From contig DJPL01000059.1 in assembly GCA_002437415.1 (NCBI GenBank), positions 33,861 through 63,049 of the forward strand: DNA of 29,189 nucleotides. The letters run 5' to 3'. How positions within the stretch are numbered: the stretch's first letter is position 1; each line of letters opens with the position of its first letter. Shown in pieces: positions 1 through 8,478 of this stretch. The position numbers and the translations under genes are program-made. Source of the stretch: Ruminococcaceae bacterium UBA6413. GTDB lineage: Bacteria; Bacillota; Clostridia; Oscillospirales; Ruminococcaceae. Below the pieces are notes generated by a model. The model had not been told where the DNA came from. It made no database searches and was given only the letters and a program-made list of their open reading frames with translations.

Positions 1-135
1 AGATATATGTACTAAAACTGCGGACGTGTAGCGTTAAGCGTTCCAGAACTTACAGGATATACGATATTCGGGTGGTTACACGAGTTTAGCCAACACCCTA
101 GCGGGGTAGGGGTGTGGGTAAGGAAAGAGGGAGCA

Positions 136-211
136 CGAGGGAGAGAACCTAAGGGACAGGGAGAGGGGCTGCTTAAGTCCCTTGCCCTGTTCCCTTTGGT
201 TCTTTCCCTCG
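136..211. repeat. Long imperfect palindrome, arms about 35 nt
   Basis: The left arm, 136-170, begins CGAGGGAGAGAACC. The right arm, about 175-211, reads CGAGGGAAAGAACC on the opposite strand. The arms match along almost their whole length with about five mismatches and one single-base gap, around a loop of about four bases. The left arm is purine-rich (G/A), so transcripts from either strand could form a long stem. It resembles a small dispersed repeat or a decayed miniature element, but a second copy is not present in this window. Confidence 0.6.
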
Positions 212-340
212 TTCATAGCAGCAACGTTATTAAATGGAATAGCGAACCCGAGAAGTGCTATCAGACAAAGAGAACTATCGGTAGCCTGCTATCAATGTTA
301 ATTACCAAAATAGTATAATAGAAGTGAACTATGAAAAAGT

Positions 341-380
341 GAGCCGCGCGCACTATCTTTTGCGCTCCAACTCATTTTTT
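341..380 (+). terminator. Terminator-like hairpin with T-run
   Basis: GCGCA at 348-352 pairs with TGCGC at 361-365, and GAG at 341-343 can pair with CTC at 371-373. A run of six T follows at 375-380. The stem is short and interrupted, so termination is only a suggestion. It would end transcription entering from the left edge. Confidence 0.35.
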
Positions 381-387
381 CTTTTCC

Positions 388-412
388 GGGTTGTGTCACA
401 ACCCCATTTTTT
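388..412 (+). terminator. Intrinsic terminator-like hairpin
   Basis: GGGTTGT (388-394) pairs perfectly with ACAACCC (398-404) across a three-base loop, followed by C, A and a T-run to 412. This is a compact G+C-rich stem with a U tract, the expected form of a Rho-independent terminator on the plus strand. It lies just upstream of the promoter region of the gene starting at 516. Confidence 0.55.
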
Positions 413-431
413 GCACTTTTCTGTTTTCCTA

Positions 432-461
432 TGGACAAAACCGTCCTCTGTATTGTATTAT
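432..461 (+). promoter_or_regulatory. Putative promoter of the propeller-like gene
   Basis: TGGACA (432-437) and TATTAT (456-461) are separated by 18 bp, each one base away from the sigma-A consensus. They lie about 55 bp upstream of the start codon at 516 and downstream of the 388-412 hairpin. A TATAAT at 463-468 is an alternative -10 but has no -35 at a usable distance. Confidence 0.4.
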
Positions 462-515
462 ATATAATAAGAGCAGTCAAACCTACCGTTTTGTCTTTAT
501 GAAAGGAGCATCATT

Positions 516-2054
516 ATGAAATCGCCCGAAAAACAAGCAAGCACCATACCTCTTATTATAACATCGGTATCCGTTATCGCTGTCGCAGTCGTGACGCTGA
601 TTCTCCTACTGCTTCAAAGAGGCGGTGATAATGCGGGCTCGTCTTCTTACGATATGCCCGCAAAGCCCCGCTTTATTTACACAAAGAACAAAGTGCTGTA
701 TATGTATGACGACGGTACAAGCGAGCGTATGAGCGAGGACATTTGCGATAAATACACGCTTACAGCCGATAGGCTGATATATTTAAGCTACAGCGACTTG
801 TGGTATCGTGACATTGAAAGCAAAGACAACAAGCCGTATAAAATAGCACCCGGTGTTACCGCCTACAATGTAAACTCAGACGGCAGTAAAATAGTCTATA
901 TCACGCAAAACGGTGATATTTTCACAGGAACGACCGACGGCAAGACAGAAAAGGTCGGCGAAAGCTGTAGTGACAGCGATGAGCTGTTCATAAACGACAG
1001 CGGCGACAGGATCGGTTATTTTACAAACGATCGCAAGTTTATTCTTGCAGACGTATCACAAGGCAACGAAATTATCGTAAACGAGCTGATCAGAAGTGAC
1101 AGTACCGTAAGATGCTCGGACAATCTTTCTGTAATAATTATCGGAGAATTCTATTATATTGTCAGTGAGGCTGAGAGCGATATTTACATATATTCCGACA
1201 ACGGTAAAACCAAAAACGTTATCGAAAACGCCCGAATAATCAAGGCTTACCCCGAAAAGAACTCGATGTACTACACTAAGGACGACACACTGTACTATTA
1301 CGAAAAAGGAGAAAGTACCAAAATACAGGATGACTACAGCTACGGATACTATAGCTTTGAATTATGCGCCACCGATGTACCTGTGATGGTTATCCCCGAA
1401 GGCAGTGGATTTTTCGTTGTAAAAAAGGATAAAACGGAAAAGATAAAATTCGATCTTAACACAAGCTGTGTTCTGATTACTACGCGTAAGATCAGCCCTG
1501 ACGGAAGCATGCTTATCTTTACCGCAAGCGGGGACGGCAATTCAAAGATATACAGACTTGACCTCTCGGACGGCTCGGATAAAACTCCTGTGGCGATCGA
1601 CGATGATACAGATGTAACACGGATAACACTTACAAGCGACAAAAAGGTCGTGTATTCAAAAACAGAGTACGGATCACCGATGCGTAATATTTACGTTGAC
1701 GGCAAGCTTATTGCGGAAAACGCCGACAGCGATAATATTTCATATCTTGACGGCAGTTTTTTCTATATCAAAAACACCTATGGCTGGGACGAAGAAGAAC
1801 CGGCAAATGTCCTCACGATCAATACGGACGGCAAGGAAACAGCGATAAAAGATGATGTCAATCGTTACTGCGTGCTTGATAATGACAATATAATGATGAT
1901 ATGCGGTATGGATCGTGAAGATGATTTTTCCGACGGAACGCTGTATCTTTATAAGGACGGCAAGACTGTAAAAATCGATGAAGAAGTGACTGAGATCGTG
2001 AATGCGGTAAAGAGATCTGATGAGATAGATCTTGACTATTACAGTCAGCAATAA
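516..2054 (+). CDS. Membrane-anchored beta-propeller-like (TolB/DUF5050-type) protein
   Basis: The 512-residue product has a short cytoplasmic N terminus, one long hydrophobic helix at about residues 11-35 and then a Gly/Ser-rich spacer. No lipobox cysteine or clear cleavage site is seen, so it is probably a membrane-anchored protein facing outward. The rest is made of repeated short beta-strand units with Asp/Gly turns, such as NSDGSKIVYITQNGDIF, ISPDGSMLIFTASGDG and LYLYKDGKTVKID. This is the look of TolB/WD40-like propellers that read as 'value, strand, D-G turn'. No catalytic motif was recognised; a binding or sensing role outside the membrane is inference. The start is fixed by AAAGGAG at 502-508, seven bases upstream of ATG. 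The last codons (DYYSQQ-stop) are duplicated 194 bp downstream, beyond a hairpin repeat. Confidence 0.75.
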   Translation: MKSPEKQASTIPLIITSVSVIAVAVVTLILLLLQRGGDNAGSSSYDMPAKPRFIYTKNKVLYMYDDGTSERMSEDICDKYTLTADRLIYLSYSDLWYRDIESKDNKPYKIAPGVTAYNVNSDGSKIVYITQNGDIFTGTTDGKTEKVGESCSDSDELFINDSGDRIGYFTNDRKFILADVSQGNEIIVNELIRSDSTVRCSDNLSVIIIGEFYYIVSEAESDIYIYSDNGKTKNVIENARIIKAYPEKNSMYYTKDDTLYYYEKGESTKIQDDYSYGYYSFELCATDVPVMVIPEGSGFFVVKKDKTEKIKFDLNTSCVLITTRKISPDGSMLIFTASGDGNSKIYRLDLSDGSDKTPVAIDDDTDVTRITLTSDKKVVYSKTEYGSPMRNIYVDGKLIAENADSDNISYLDGSFFYIKNTYGWDEEEPANVLTINTDGKETAIKDDVNRYCVLDNDNIMMICGMDREDDFSDGTLYLYKDGKTVKIDEEVTEIVNAVKRSDEIDLDYYSQQ

Positions 2055-2249
2055 ATATCTTACATAAAATGCTTTTTATAAAATTGATCAAATTCTCTAT
2101 CCCTATCCCCCAACCCCTTTCCCTCGGGAAAGGGGCTATTTTGCTGGGGCTACCGCCCCTAGTCCCTGTCGGGGGCTTCGCCCCTGCGACCCCATTTAAA
2201 AAATTTATTAAAGTTTTCAAAAAACTTAATTATTACAGTATGCAATAAA
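2031..2249. repeat. 25-bp imperfect direct repeats flanking an inserted element
   Basis: Copy 1 at 2031-2055 covers the last codons of the upstream gene; copy 2 is at 2225-2249. The shared core is TATTACAGT, two variable bases, then GCAATAAA, and the match extends leftward through CTT, giving 21 of 25 identical. Between them lie 169 bp that include the G+C-rich hairpin block. This is the pattern of an insertion that duplicated its target, or of a duplicated gene end. No clear terminal inverted repeats were found. Confidence 0.55.
2096..2224. repeat. G+C-rich multi-hairpin intergenic element
   Basis: Three tight hairpins follow one another: CCCCTTTCCC (2114-2123) with GGGAAAGGGG (2126-2135), GGGGC (2146-2150) with GCCCC (2155-2159), and GGGGC (2172-2176) with GCCCC (2180-2184). 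An A+T-rich tail ending in an AAGTTTT/AAAACTT inverted repeat follows. The composition contrasts sharply with the surrounding A+T-rich spacer. No protein is encoded. It resembles dispersed REP-like elements of ruminococcal genomes and could also serve as a terminator for the upstream gene. Confidence 0.6.
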
Positions 2250-2277
2250 CGCAGACAGTAGATAAATCGTGTATCAG

Positions 2278-2316
2278 AAAACACCTCACTGCAAATAATG
2301 TAGTGAGGTGTTTTTT
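2278..2316. promoter_or_regulatory. 13-bp perfect hairpin containing the SD of the 66-aa gene
   Basis: AAAACACCTCACT (2278-2290) pairs perfectly with AGTGAGGTGTTTT (2302-2314) across an 11-base loop. A T-run reaches 2316 and the ATG begins at 2317. The Shine-Dalgarno GAGG (2305-2308) lies in the 3' arm, so the stem would hide it. Read on either strand the stem is followed by T residues, so it can also act as a bidirectional intrinsic terminator, including for the minus-strand helicase transcript. Confidence 0.65.
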
Positions 2317-2517
2317 ATGCTATATAACGATCTTCACGAGCTGATAAACGGCAGTGCAAGCACAAGGGCTTACTTTCTGTCATTGCCCGTACCGTTGCAG
2401 ATGAAGCTCCACGGCTACAACGATAATATCCACTCAGCCTGTCAGCTACGCAGGACAGCCGAGCGCGAGATACTGCTCAGCGAACGCGAGAAACGGCTGT
2501 CGCAGAACCGTCAATAA
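2317..2517 (+). CDS. Small conserved-type protein (66 aa), unknown function
   Basis: I take ATG 2317 as the start because GAGG lies eight bases upstream; a GTG at 2308 would begin inside that SD. The product is hydrophilic with no signal or membrane segment. It contains a helix-rich stretch of the form FLSLPVPLQMKLH...IHSACQLRRTAE. This resembles short clostridial proteins with an 'S-L-P-x-x-V-Q' followed by 'I-x-s-x-x-e-L-R-x-x-A-e' pattern (from memory, not verified). The C terminus is rich in Arg, Glu and Ser. Its TAA ends at 2517 and the helicase stop begins at 2518, so the convergent genes abut exactly with no terminator between them. Expression may be limited by the hairpin around its SD and by antisense read-through. 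Confidence 0.55.
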   Translation: MLYNDLHELINGSASTRAYFLSLPVPLQMKLHGYNDNIHSACQLRRTAEREILLSEREKRLSQNRQ

Positions 2518-5500
2518 TCAAAGCGTGTATTTATCGCCGTTGCTTTTGATCTTGCCGCCTGATACCGCCTTATCGACCGCAAACTCGACAGTAGCGGACA
2601 TCACCGTACCGAGCCTTGTATAGCCGAACTTCTTGGCTGTTTCGCGGATAAGGTCGGCTCTCGAAAGTCCTATCTGCTCCGAAAGTACCTCCGTCATAGC
2701 GGAAATTATCTCCTCGGACGGGATCTCGGTAAGCTCTCTTCTGTTGCCCTGAGCATCTGTGGTACGGTAAATATCGTAAGTATCGGGGTCTTGCACGCTG
2801 AGCCAGAAGAACGCATTTTCAGAGTCAACGGTGATACGCTTGTCAAGCGTCTTGAACACGCCCGCAAGCACGGTATCTGTCCTGTCACCGCTCCTTGTTA
2901 TGCCCCATGCTCCGAGCAGCTTATGTACAAGAGCGTTGCGGCTTATCGGAGCTTCTGTATTCATTATGCGCAGTGCAAGCGACTGTAGCTTTCCCGCGTT
3001 CTGCGGCAGATAGAATTCATCGGACGTACCCATAACAGGCAGTACGGTTGTTTCGTAAACGGCGGACTTGCTCTGAACGGGCGCTTTTTCCACCGTTTCA
3101 AATATCGGTGCCTGCTTTGTCTTTACCTCTTCTGTCGGCTTTTCTTCGGGGTGCTGTGCGTTTTCAACTGCCTGCTTTATATCCTGCAATACCTTTGCGC
3201 TGTCATCGAGCCAGTCAAGAGTCCATACGCGCATAACGCTCCAACCAAGACCTTTCAGCACTCCCGGCTGTACCACAAATCTATCCCTTGCGGTAGCGCT
3301 CCTGCGACAGTTCTCACCGTCAAGCATTATGCCGAGAATGTAGGTTTCGGGCTTGTCGGGGTCTATTATACCGATATCCATTCTGAACTGCGAACAGCCT
3401 ATATTGCACTTTGTCTTAAAGCCCAGTGTTTCGATGCCCTTGGCTATCTCGTTTACAAGGCTGTCGCTTGTGCCTGCCACGATGTCGGTGCGGCGCGCGA
3501 TAACATTTGAGCCGCGCTCGGCAAATTCAAGGAAGCCCTTAAGCCCTGCTACACCCTCTGAGCGTGTTCTCGCAAGGTCGATCTGCTCGGGACGGAGAAC
3601 GGAATAAACGACCATTTCCTTTCGTGCTCTCGAAATCGCAACGTTAAGTCTTCTCCAGCCGCCGTCACGGTTCAGCGGTCCGAAATTCATCGATACCTTG
3701 CCGTTTTCGTCAGGGCCGTAGCCCACCGAGAACAGTATAACGTCACGCTCATCACCCTGTACATTTTCAAGGTTCTTTATAAATACAGGCTCTTCGCACT
3801 TAGCGTCAAAGTCGGCTATATCGGGATTTTTCGAGAATGCGTCAACCAGCATATCGTCAATTAAATTCTGCTGTACCGAGCTGAACGTTACAACACCTAT
3901 GCTCTCATGACGCGTCTTTTCATCGCTCAGTCTGCGGATAATTTCATTTACGATAGCCTCTGCCTCTGCCTTGTTCTGCTTAGATTTGCCCTTGTCGTAG
4001 AAGCCCTCGGGGCGGACAAGCTTTACCTGTGATACAAGGTCATTCGGTGAGGGGAAGGTATAAAGCTTATTATCGTAATATTTCATATTGCTGTACGCAA
4101 TAAGGCTCTCATGACGTGAGCGGTAATGCCACTTAAGATACATCTGCGGCATAGATATTGCAAGACAGTCGTCAAGCAGGCTTTCAAGGTCTTCAAGCTC
4201 GCTGTTGTCCTCGTCTATGCGGTTGCTCGCAAAGAACGATGTAGGCGGTAACTGCTTGGGGTCGCCGACTATTACCACGTTCTCGCCCCTTGCTATCGTG
4301 CCGACAGCCTCACTTGTCGGGAGCTGTGACGCTTCATCAAATATTACAAGGTCGAACTTCGGGAATGACGGATCTATATACTGAGCTACCGAGATCGGGC
4401 TCATAAGCATACACGGACAGAGTTTTCTCAGCAGTGTGGGTATCTCGTCAAACAGCTTTCTCAGCGGTAGCATTCTGCCGTTGTTCTTGATAGCCTTTTT
4501 CAGTATGCCCATCTCGGAAGATGCGGCGCTTGTGCCGTTCGACGCGGGAACATTTGCGGATAATCTTGCGACAAGCTCCTGTATCGTCAGGCGCTGATAT
4601 TCCTTTACCGTCTTTCTGTATTCTTCCGCAAGCGCGTCGTACTGCTTTCCGTTGAAGCCCGAAAGACGTTCGTCTGCGGCAATAGTTATAAGTGCAAGCT
4701 GATAGTAAAGCTCGCAGTAATATGCGGATCTTATGTTATCTGCCGACACAGTGCCGTTCTTGTATGCCTTGCCGACAGATGATAATCCCGCATCGCAAAG
4801 CTCCTTGTCAGTGGCATTGAACGCCGCCTTGCTTCTTACAAGTGAGATATTGTCACGGATCGAACCGAATACCGAGTTTATGCTTGTAAACCAGTCGGCG
4901 TTGTCACCAAAATTAGCATCAATACAATAATCGGCTGTAAGTCTGTCGGCATTTTCGATATACTGTTTAACTGTGCCGAGCTTTGCCGAACACTCCGATA
5001 TGCTCTGCGGCGACTGTTTAATAAAGTTGCCGATGATATGCTGTTTTTCGCTTTCGCTGAATTTATCGGATACTGCCGCCTTATTTACAGCGGCAGTCTT
5101 TTTTGCCGCCGCAAAGAGCTGTTCCCAGTCGGTTTCCGTACCGTTTGCAAGACTGCCTGCGATACTGAGAACGCCTGAATTTTCCTTTATCTGTGCGGCT
5201 TTTTCGGACAGATCGATAAGCTTGTCGTATACTGCGCATACATCGTTTTTTGTAAATGCGGCGGGGTTCTTGCTGTAGACCTTAAGCTCCTTGTACAGCT
5301 TATTCTGACCGAGCAGTTTCGGTAAGAACCACTTTGTTTGAGCCTGTTTCCACTTTATTCTTGCACTCTCGGCGGGGTACGATAATACCGCTTTGTCAAA
5401 ATTGTTTTCTATATCACTGCGCTGTGCATTATACGCTCTGCCTGTATCGGCAAGCGCTTCAAGCTTTGACATTATACTGTCGCAGTCTGCCTTGCCGACT

Positions 5501-8283
5501 GCTTCTGAAATAACAGGTGCATCGGCTGTGCAGGCTTCAATCAGCTCCGACACCGTATCGAGCTTGTCGCGGCAGATGTTGCCGTCAAGTCCTGCGGCAG
5601 ACGCAATAAAATTAAGCGCGTCATCGGCATCGTTATACTGTGCGATTATCGTATCAAGACTGCTTTGCAGACTGTCACGCAGTTCAATGGAATATTCACG
5701 TCCGCCGTATCTTAAAAGCGGGTGCTGTGCATACAGTCCGATCTCGGATATTGCAACGATATATCGGGAAAGAATATCCTCAAAGCGTGCAAGCGTGTTA
5801 CCGTCGACACTTCTGAGAGTTTCTTTATCTATCGCTATTTTACCCTTTTCGGGCAGGCACTGCTCATAACGCTCTATAGCTGTGTACAGCGACTCTCCGA
5901 ACGGTCTTTTCTCGTGCAGTGCTTCTATTATGTAGTTCAGCTTTGCTTTCTGCTGTGACAGCTTTTCAGCCGTTGCGGCGTGCTGTTCGGGAGATTTCAC
6001 CCGGGCGGTTTCAAGCGCTTTGTTAAGCTCTGCGAGCACTGCGGATTTATTCGTCTTGTTTGAGTGAAGCTCAAGGCAGAACGGGTCAAGTCCGATGTTT
6101 GCAAGGCGCTTTTGTACAACGCTCAGCGCCGCCATTTTCTCCGCTACGAAAAGCACGCTCTTACCGTGATACAGCGCGTTTGCTATCATATTGGTGATAG
6201 TCTGCGACTTACCTGTTCCGGGAGGACCGTGGAGCACAAAGCTTCTGCCTGCCGACGCCGCCACAACTGCGCTCATCTGTGAAGAGTCCGCGTCAACAGG
6301 TACGGCAATATCCGACAATGAAATTTTGCTGTCGATCTCGGTATCGGCTATGAAATCTCCGCTCAGCGCTTCGCTTGCCGCTCCGTCCATAAGGCAGGAT
6401 ACGACCTTGTTGCTTTTAAGCTCGTCACTGCGGTTTCTGATATCGTTCCACATTACGAACTGACCGAAGCTGAACAGACCTATAAAGCTGTACTCAAGGA
6501 TATTCCATCTCTTTTTGCCCATGACCGCCTGCCTTATCGTATTGAAAACAAGCGGGAGGTCAATGCCGTGCTCGTCCTCGGGCAGAGGGTCAAGTCCGTC
6601 TATATTTATTCCGTGATCCTGTCTGAAGTACTCGATCAGCGTTACGTTTATCTGTGCGTCCTCCTGACGGCTTCTGATAATATATCCCTTGTCACGGACA
6701 TTTCTTACTATATCTATCGGGATAAGCACGAGCGGTGCGTATCTCGCCTTTTCGGATATATCGCTTTCAAACCATCTGAGAAGTCCGAGCGACAGGAAAA
6801 GCGTATTCGAGCCGTTCTCCTCCATGCTGAGCTTTGCCGAACGATACAGCTTCTTAAGCGTTTCGTCAAGCTCCTGTGCGCCAAGGAAGGTTCTTATCCT
6901 CTTGCTCTTAAACTCCTGCTGTGCGATGTTTGTTATGAGATCCTTATCGTTTTCTATCTCATACATTTTAGCGTCACGAAGCGAAACAGTCCACTCGGAG
7001 GGTATTTCAAGAATGCGGAAATCAGTACCGTCCGCAAGCCTGTCCTCAAGCTCGGCAAGATCTGCCGTCATAAGCTGTACGGCATTCTTTGTCACCCTGA
7101 AATTCAGCAGGGAGTTTCTGAGTGAAAAGTCAAGAAGCTTTCTCTCCCATACCTTCTGCTTTGTGATAGGCTCGTTACCGCCCTGTGCGACCTTGCCGTA
7201 AATCGATGTATCAAGCTCGCTCGGTGCGCTCATTCTTATGCGCTTTGCGCTGTCGCTCTCCGTATTTTCCGATGCGATCGCCTGTTCAAGTCGTAACGGA
7301 ATAGGACGTATGCCGCTTCCTCTGGTGCGCTTTATATCAACGGCGTAAATAAACTGTGACGGGTCGTTGAAATGATCCTTACCGTGCTTTAGCGCCTTGT
7401 CAAAATCAACTGTATCCGACGCAAAATCCGTGCATTCAATAAGCAGTATCTCCTCTGTTCCTGTTACAATGCGCTTTTCAATGGCGGATACGTCATCTGT
7501 GGCGCAGTCTGCAAAGGTTTCTTCTTCAATGTGACAACCGCAGAAAGCGTGACCGTTTATGAATATGATAAGCGGGTGCAGTCCTATAGCTTCAAGGCAG
7601 GACGCATACAGCACCGAAAGATCAAGGCAGGTGCCCTGCTTTGTTTCAAGAACGGTATTCGCAAGGCGTACCTTCTGACCTAAATATTCAAAGCTTGCGG
7701 GCGGCATATTATATGCTATCTTCCTTGCGCAAAGCGCCGCATAGACAGCCGCCGCCTGCTGTTTTACAAAGTTCGGGTTCTGACGCTGATATGCGCTGAA
7801 AGCGGTGGTATCAGCCCATTTTTTAAGATAGACAGAGGCTTCCGAGATGACCTTTGCTATTTCAGGGTGATTGGGCGTTACAAATGCGGCGATAAGCTCG
7901 GGGTCAAACGCAAGACCGCTCCACTCGTTGAATGCCAGCAGCTGTACAGGCATATCCTTGTGATAAAGCTCGTTATCGTCTTTGCAAAGCGAAAAGCTTA
8001 CAGTGCCCGATACGGCTTCTGTCAGGGAAAACAGCATTTCGGTACTGAGCAGTATCCTCAGCGGCGAAACCTCTACCGACTGCCCCGCCGGAACAGCGGC
8101 TATATCATATGTAAATGTGCGGGCAAACCCGGGGTCAAATGTTATACTCAGCTTAACATCGCTTATATCCTCATCGCCCTCATTATTGACAGTAAGATTT
8201 CTGATGAAGGGAATATAGTTTTGCTGCATCGCGAAATTGATTTTAGGTATCATTTCACAGCCGAGAGTAAGAATTGCGCCCAT
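2518..8283 (-). CDS. DUF4011 / SF1 helicase / Vsr-like nuclease giant protein (putative anti-phage)
   Basis: The product has 1921 residues. ATG 8283 is preferred over GTG 8289 because AAGGAG lies seven bases upstream of it. Domains in order are approximate: an Ig-like region (1-120); a transglutaminase-like fold (150-280) with QGTCLDLS, GHAFCG and a following Asp; a DUF4011-type segment with RKLLDFSLRNSLLNFR (about 380); helicase Walker A GPPGTGKSQT (about 688); a long helical insertion; Walker B FDEASQLP (about 1314); GDPKQLPP; HYRSR; VQGDERD; and AISRARK (about 1549). A PD-(D/E)xK Vsr/MTES_1575-like nuclease (1600-1690) follows, with MDIGIID, DGENC and SATARDR, and then a DUF3320-like tail (1750-1905). 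All SF1 motifs look intact. From memory, the helicase-DUF4011-Vsr combination matches the Hhe defence protein; an anti-phage role is inference. It is a stand-alone gene. Confidence 0.88.
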   Translation of the reverse strand: MGAILTLGCEMIPKINFAMQQNYIPFIRNLTVNNEGDEDISDVKLSITFDPGFARTFTYDIAAVPAGQSVEVSPLRILLSTEMLFSLTEAVSGTVSFSLCKDDNELYHKDMPVQLLAFNEWSGLAFDPELIAAFVTPNHPEIAKVISEASVYLKKWADTTAFSAYQRQNPNFVKQQAAAVYAALCARKIAYNMPPASFEYLGQKVRLANTVLETKQGTCLDLSVLYASCLEAIGLHPLIIFINGHAFCGCHIEEETFADCATDDVSAIEKRIVTGTEEILLIECTDFASDTVDFDKALKHGKDHFNDPSQFIYAVDIKRTRGSGIRPIPLRLEQAIASENTESDSAKRIRMSAPSELDTSIYGKVAQGGNEPITKQKVWERKLLDFSLRNSLLNFRVTKNAVQLMTADLAELEDRLADGTDFRILEIPSEWTVSLRDAKMYEIENDKDLITNIAQQEFKSKRIRTFLGAQELDETLKKLYRSAKLSMEENGSNTLFLSLGLLRWFESDISEKARYAPLVLIPIDIVRNVRDKGYIIRSRQEDAQINVTLIEYFRQDHGINIDGLDPLPEDEHGIDLPLVFNTIRQAVMGKKRWNILEYSFIGLFSFGQFVMWNDIRNRSDELKSNKVVSCLMDGAASEALSGDFIADTEIDSKISLSDIAVPVDADSSQMSAVVAASAGRSFVLHGPPGTGKSQTITNMIANALYHGKSVLFVAEKMAALSVVQKRLANIGLDPFCLELHSNKTNKSAVLAELNKALETARVKSPEQHAATAEKLSQQKAKLNYIIEALHEKRPFGESLYTAIERYEQCLPEKGKIAIDKETLRSVDGNTLARFEDILSRYIVAISEIGLYAQHPLLRYGGREYSIELRDSLQSSLDTIIAQYNDADDALNFIASAAGLDGNICRDKLDTVSELIEACTADAPVISEAVGKADCDSIMSKLEALADTGRAYNAQRSDIENNFDKAVLSYPAESARIKWKQAQTKWFLPKLLGQNKLYKELKVYSKNPAAFTKNDVCAVYDKLIDLSEKAAQIKENSGVLSIAGSLANGTETDWEQLFAAAKKTAAVNKAAVSDKFSESEKQHIIGNFIKQSPQSISECSAKLGTVKQYIENADRLTADYCIDANFGDNADWFTSINSVFGSIRDNISLVRSKAAFNATDKELCDAGLSSVGKAYKNGTVSADNIRSAYYCELYYQLALITIAADERLSGFNGKQYDALAEEYRKTVKEYQRLTIQELVARLSANVPASNGTSAASSEMGILKKAIKNNGRMLPLRKLFDEIPTLLRKLCPCMLMSPISVAQYIDPSFPKFDLVIFDEASQLPTSEAVGTIARGENVVIVGDPKQLPPTSFFASNRIDEDNSELEDLESLLDDCLAISMPQMYLKWHYRSRHESLIAYSNMKYYDNKLYTFPSPNDLVSQVKLVRPEGFYDKGKSKQNKAEAEAIVNEIIRRLSDEKTRHESIGVVTFSSVQQNLIDDMLVDAFSKNPDIADFDAKCEEPVFIKNLENVQGDERDVILFSVGYGPDENGKVSMNFGPLNRDGGWRRLNVAISRARKEMVVYSVLRPEQIDLARTRSEGVAGLKGFLEFAERGSNVIARRTDIVAGTSDSLVNEIAKGIETLGFKTKCNIGCSQFRMDIGIIDPDKPETYILGIMLDGENCRRSATARDRFVVQPGVLKGLGWSVMRVWTLDWLDDSAKVLQDIKQAVENAQHPEEKPTEEVKTKQAPIFETVEKAPVQSKSAVYETTVLPVMGTSDEFYLPQNAGKLQSLALRIMNTEAPISRNALVHKLLGAWGITRSGDRTDTVLAGVFKTLDKRITVDSENAFFWLSVQDPDTYDIYRTTDAQGNRRELTEIPSEEIISAMTEVLSEQIGLSRADLIRETAKKFGYTRLGTVMSATVEFAVDKAVSGGKIKSNGDKYTL

Positions 8284-8331
8284 AAACACGCTCCTTATCG
8301 CTAAAATTCTCCGAAGTCCGGGATAAGTTAA

Positions 8332-8360
8332 ATTATACCACTATATTCAATACCTGTCAA
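8332..8360 (-). promoter_or_regulatory. Perfect consensus promoter of the helicase gene
   Basis: Read on the minus strand, TTGACA (8355-8360) is followed after exactly 17 bp by TATAAT (8332-8337). Transcription would start near 8325, giving a leader of about 40 bases that contains the AAGGAG ribosome binding site. No operator palindrome is evident, so expression may be constitutive. Confidence 0.85.
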
Positions 8361-8478
8361 TAAAAGCGGTAACAGTATATTTTTTGTTTTCCCTGTGAAA
8401 AAATTGCCGTACTATTTGCGTACTGCGTGCGGATAATAATCATATCGGGAAAATCCCCGACAGCGAAAGGAGAAAACC

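Larger units (their letters stand above)
1..515. other. Non-coding, hairpin-rich leading region
   Basis: I see no convincing gene here; the short open frames have no ribosome binding site and overlap inverted repeats. The stretch holds a small hairpin (ACACCC at 93-98 with GGGTGT at 110-115), a large imperfect palindrome at 136-211, two terminator-like hairpins (341-380 and 388-412) and a possible promoter for the gene at 516. A TATAAT at 314-319 has no good -35 partner. The terminator-like hairpins suggest that transcription entering from the left ends here. Confidence 0.6.

Noticed and set aside
1..110. Possible riboswitch or tRNA-like element at the left edge
   Set aside because: Only one small interrupted stem was found and no known aptamer core could be recognised.
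112..318. 68-aa open frame in the leading region
   Set aside because: It has no ribosome binding site, runs through the large palindrome, and its composition reflects the purine-rich repeat.
1858..2220. 120-aa minus-strand frame
   Set aside because: It spans the hairpin element and the antisense of the propeller-like gene; no start signal and Pro/Arg/Gly-rich repeat-derived sequence.
5393..5869. 158-aa plus-strand frame
   Set aside because: It is antisense to the helicase coding region, rich in Ser/Leu/Ala as expected of a shadow frame, and lacks a ribosome binding site.
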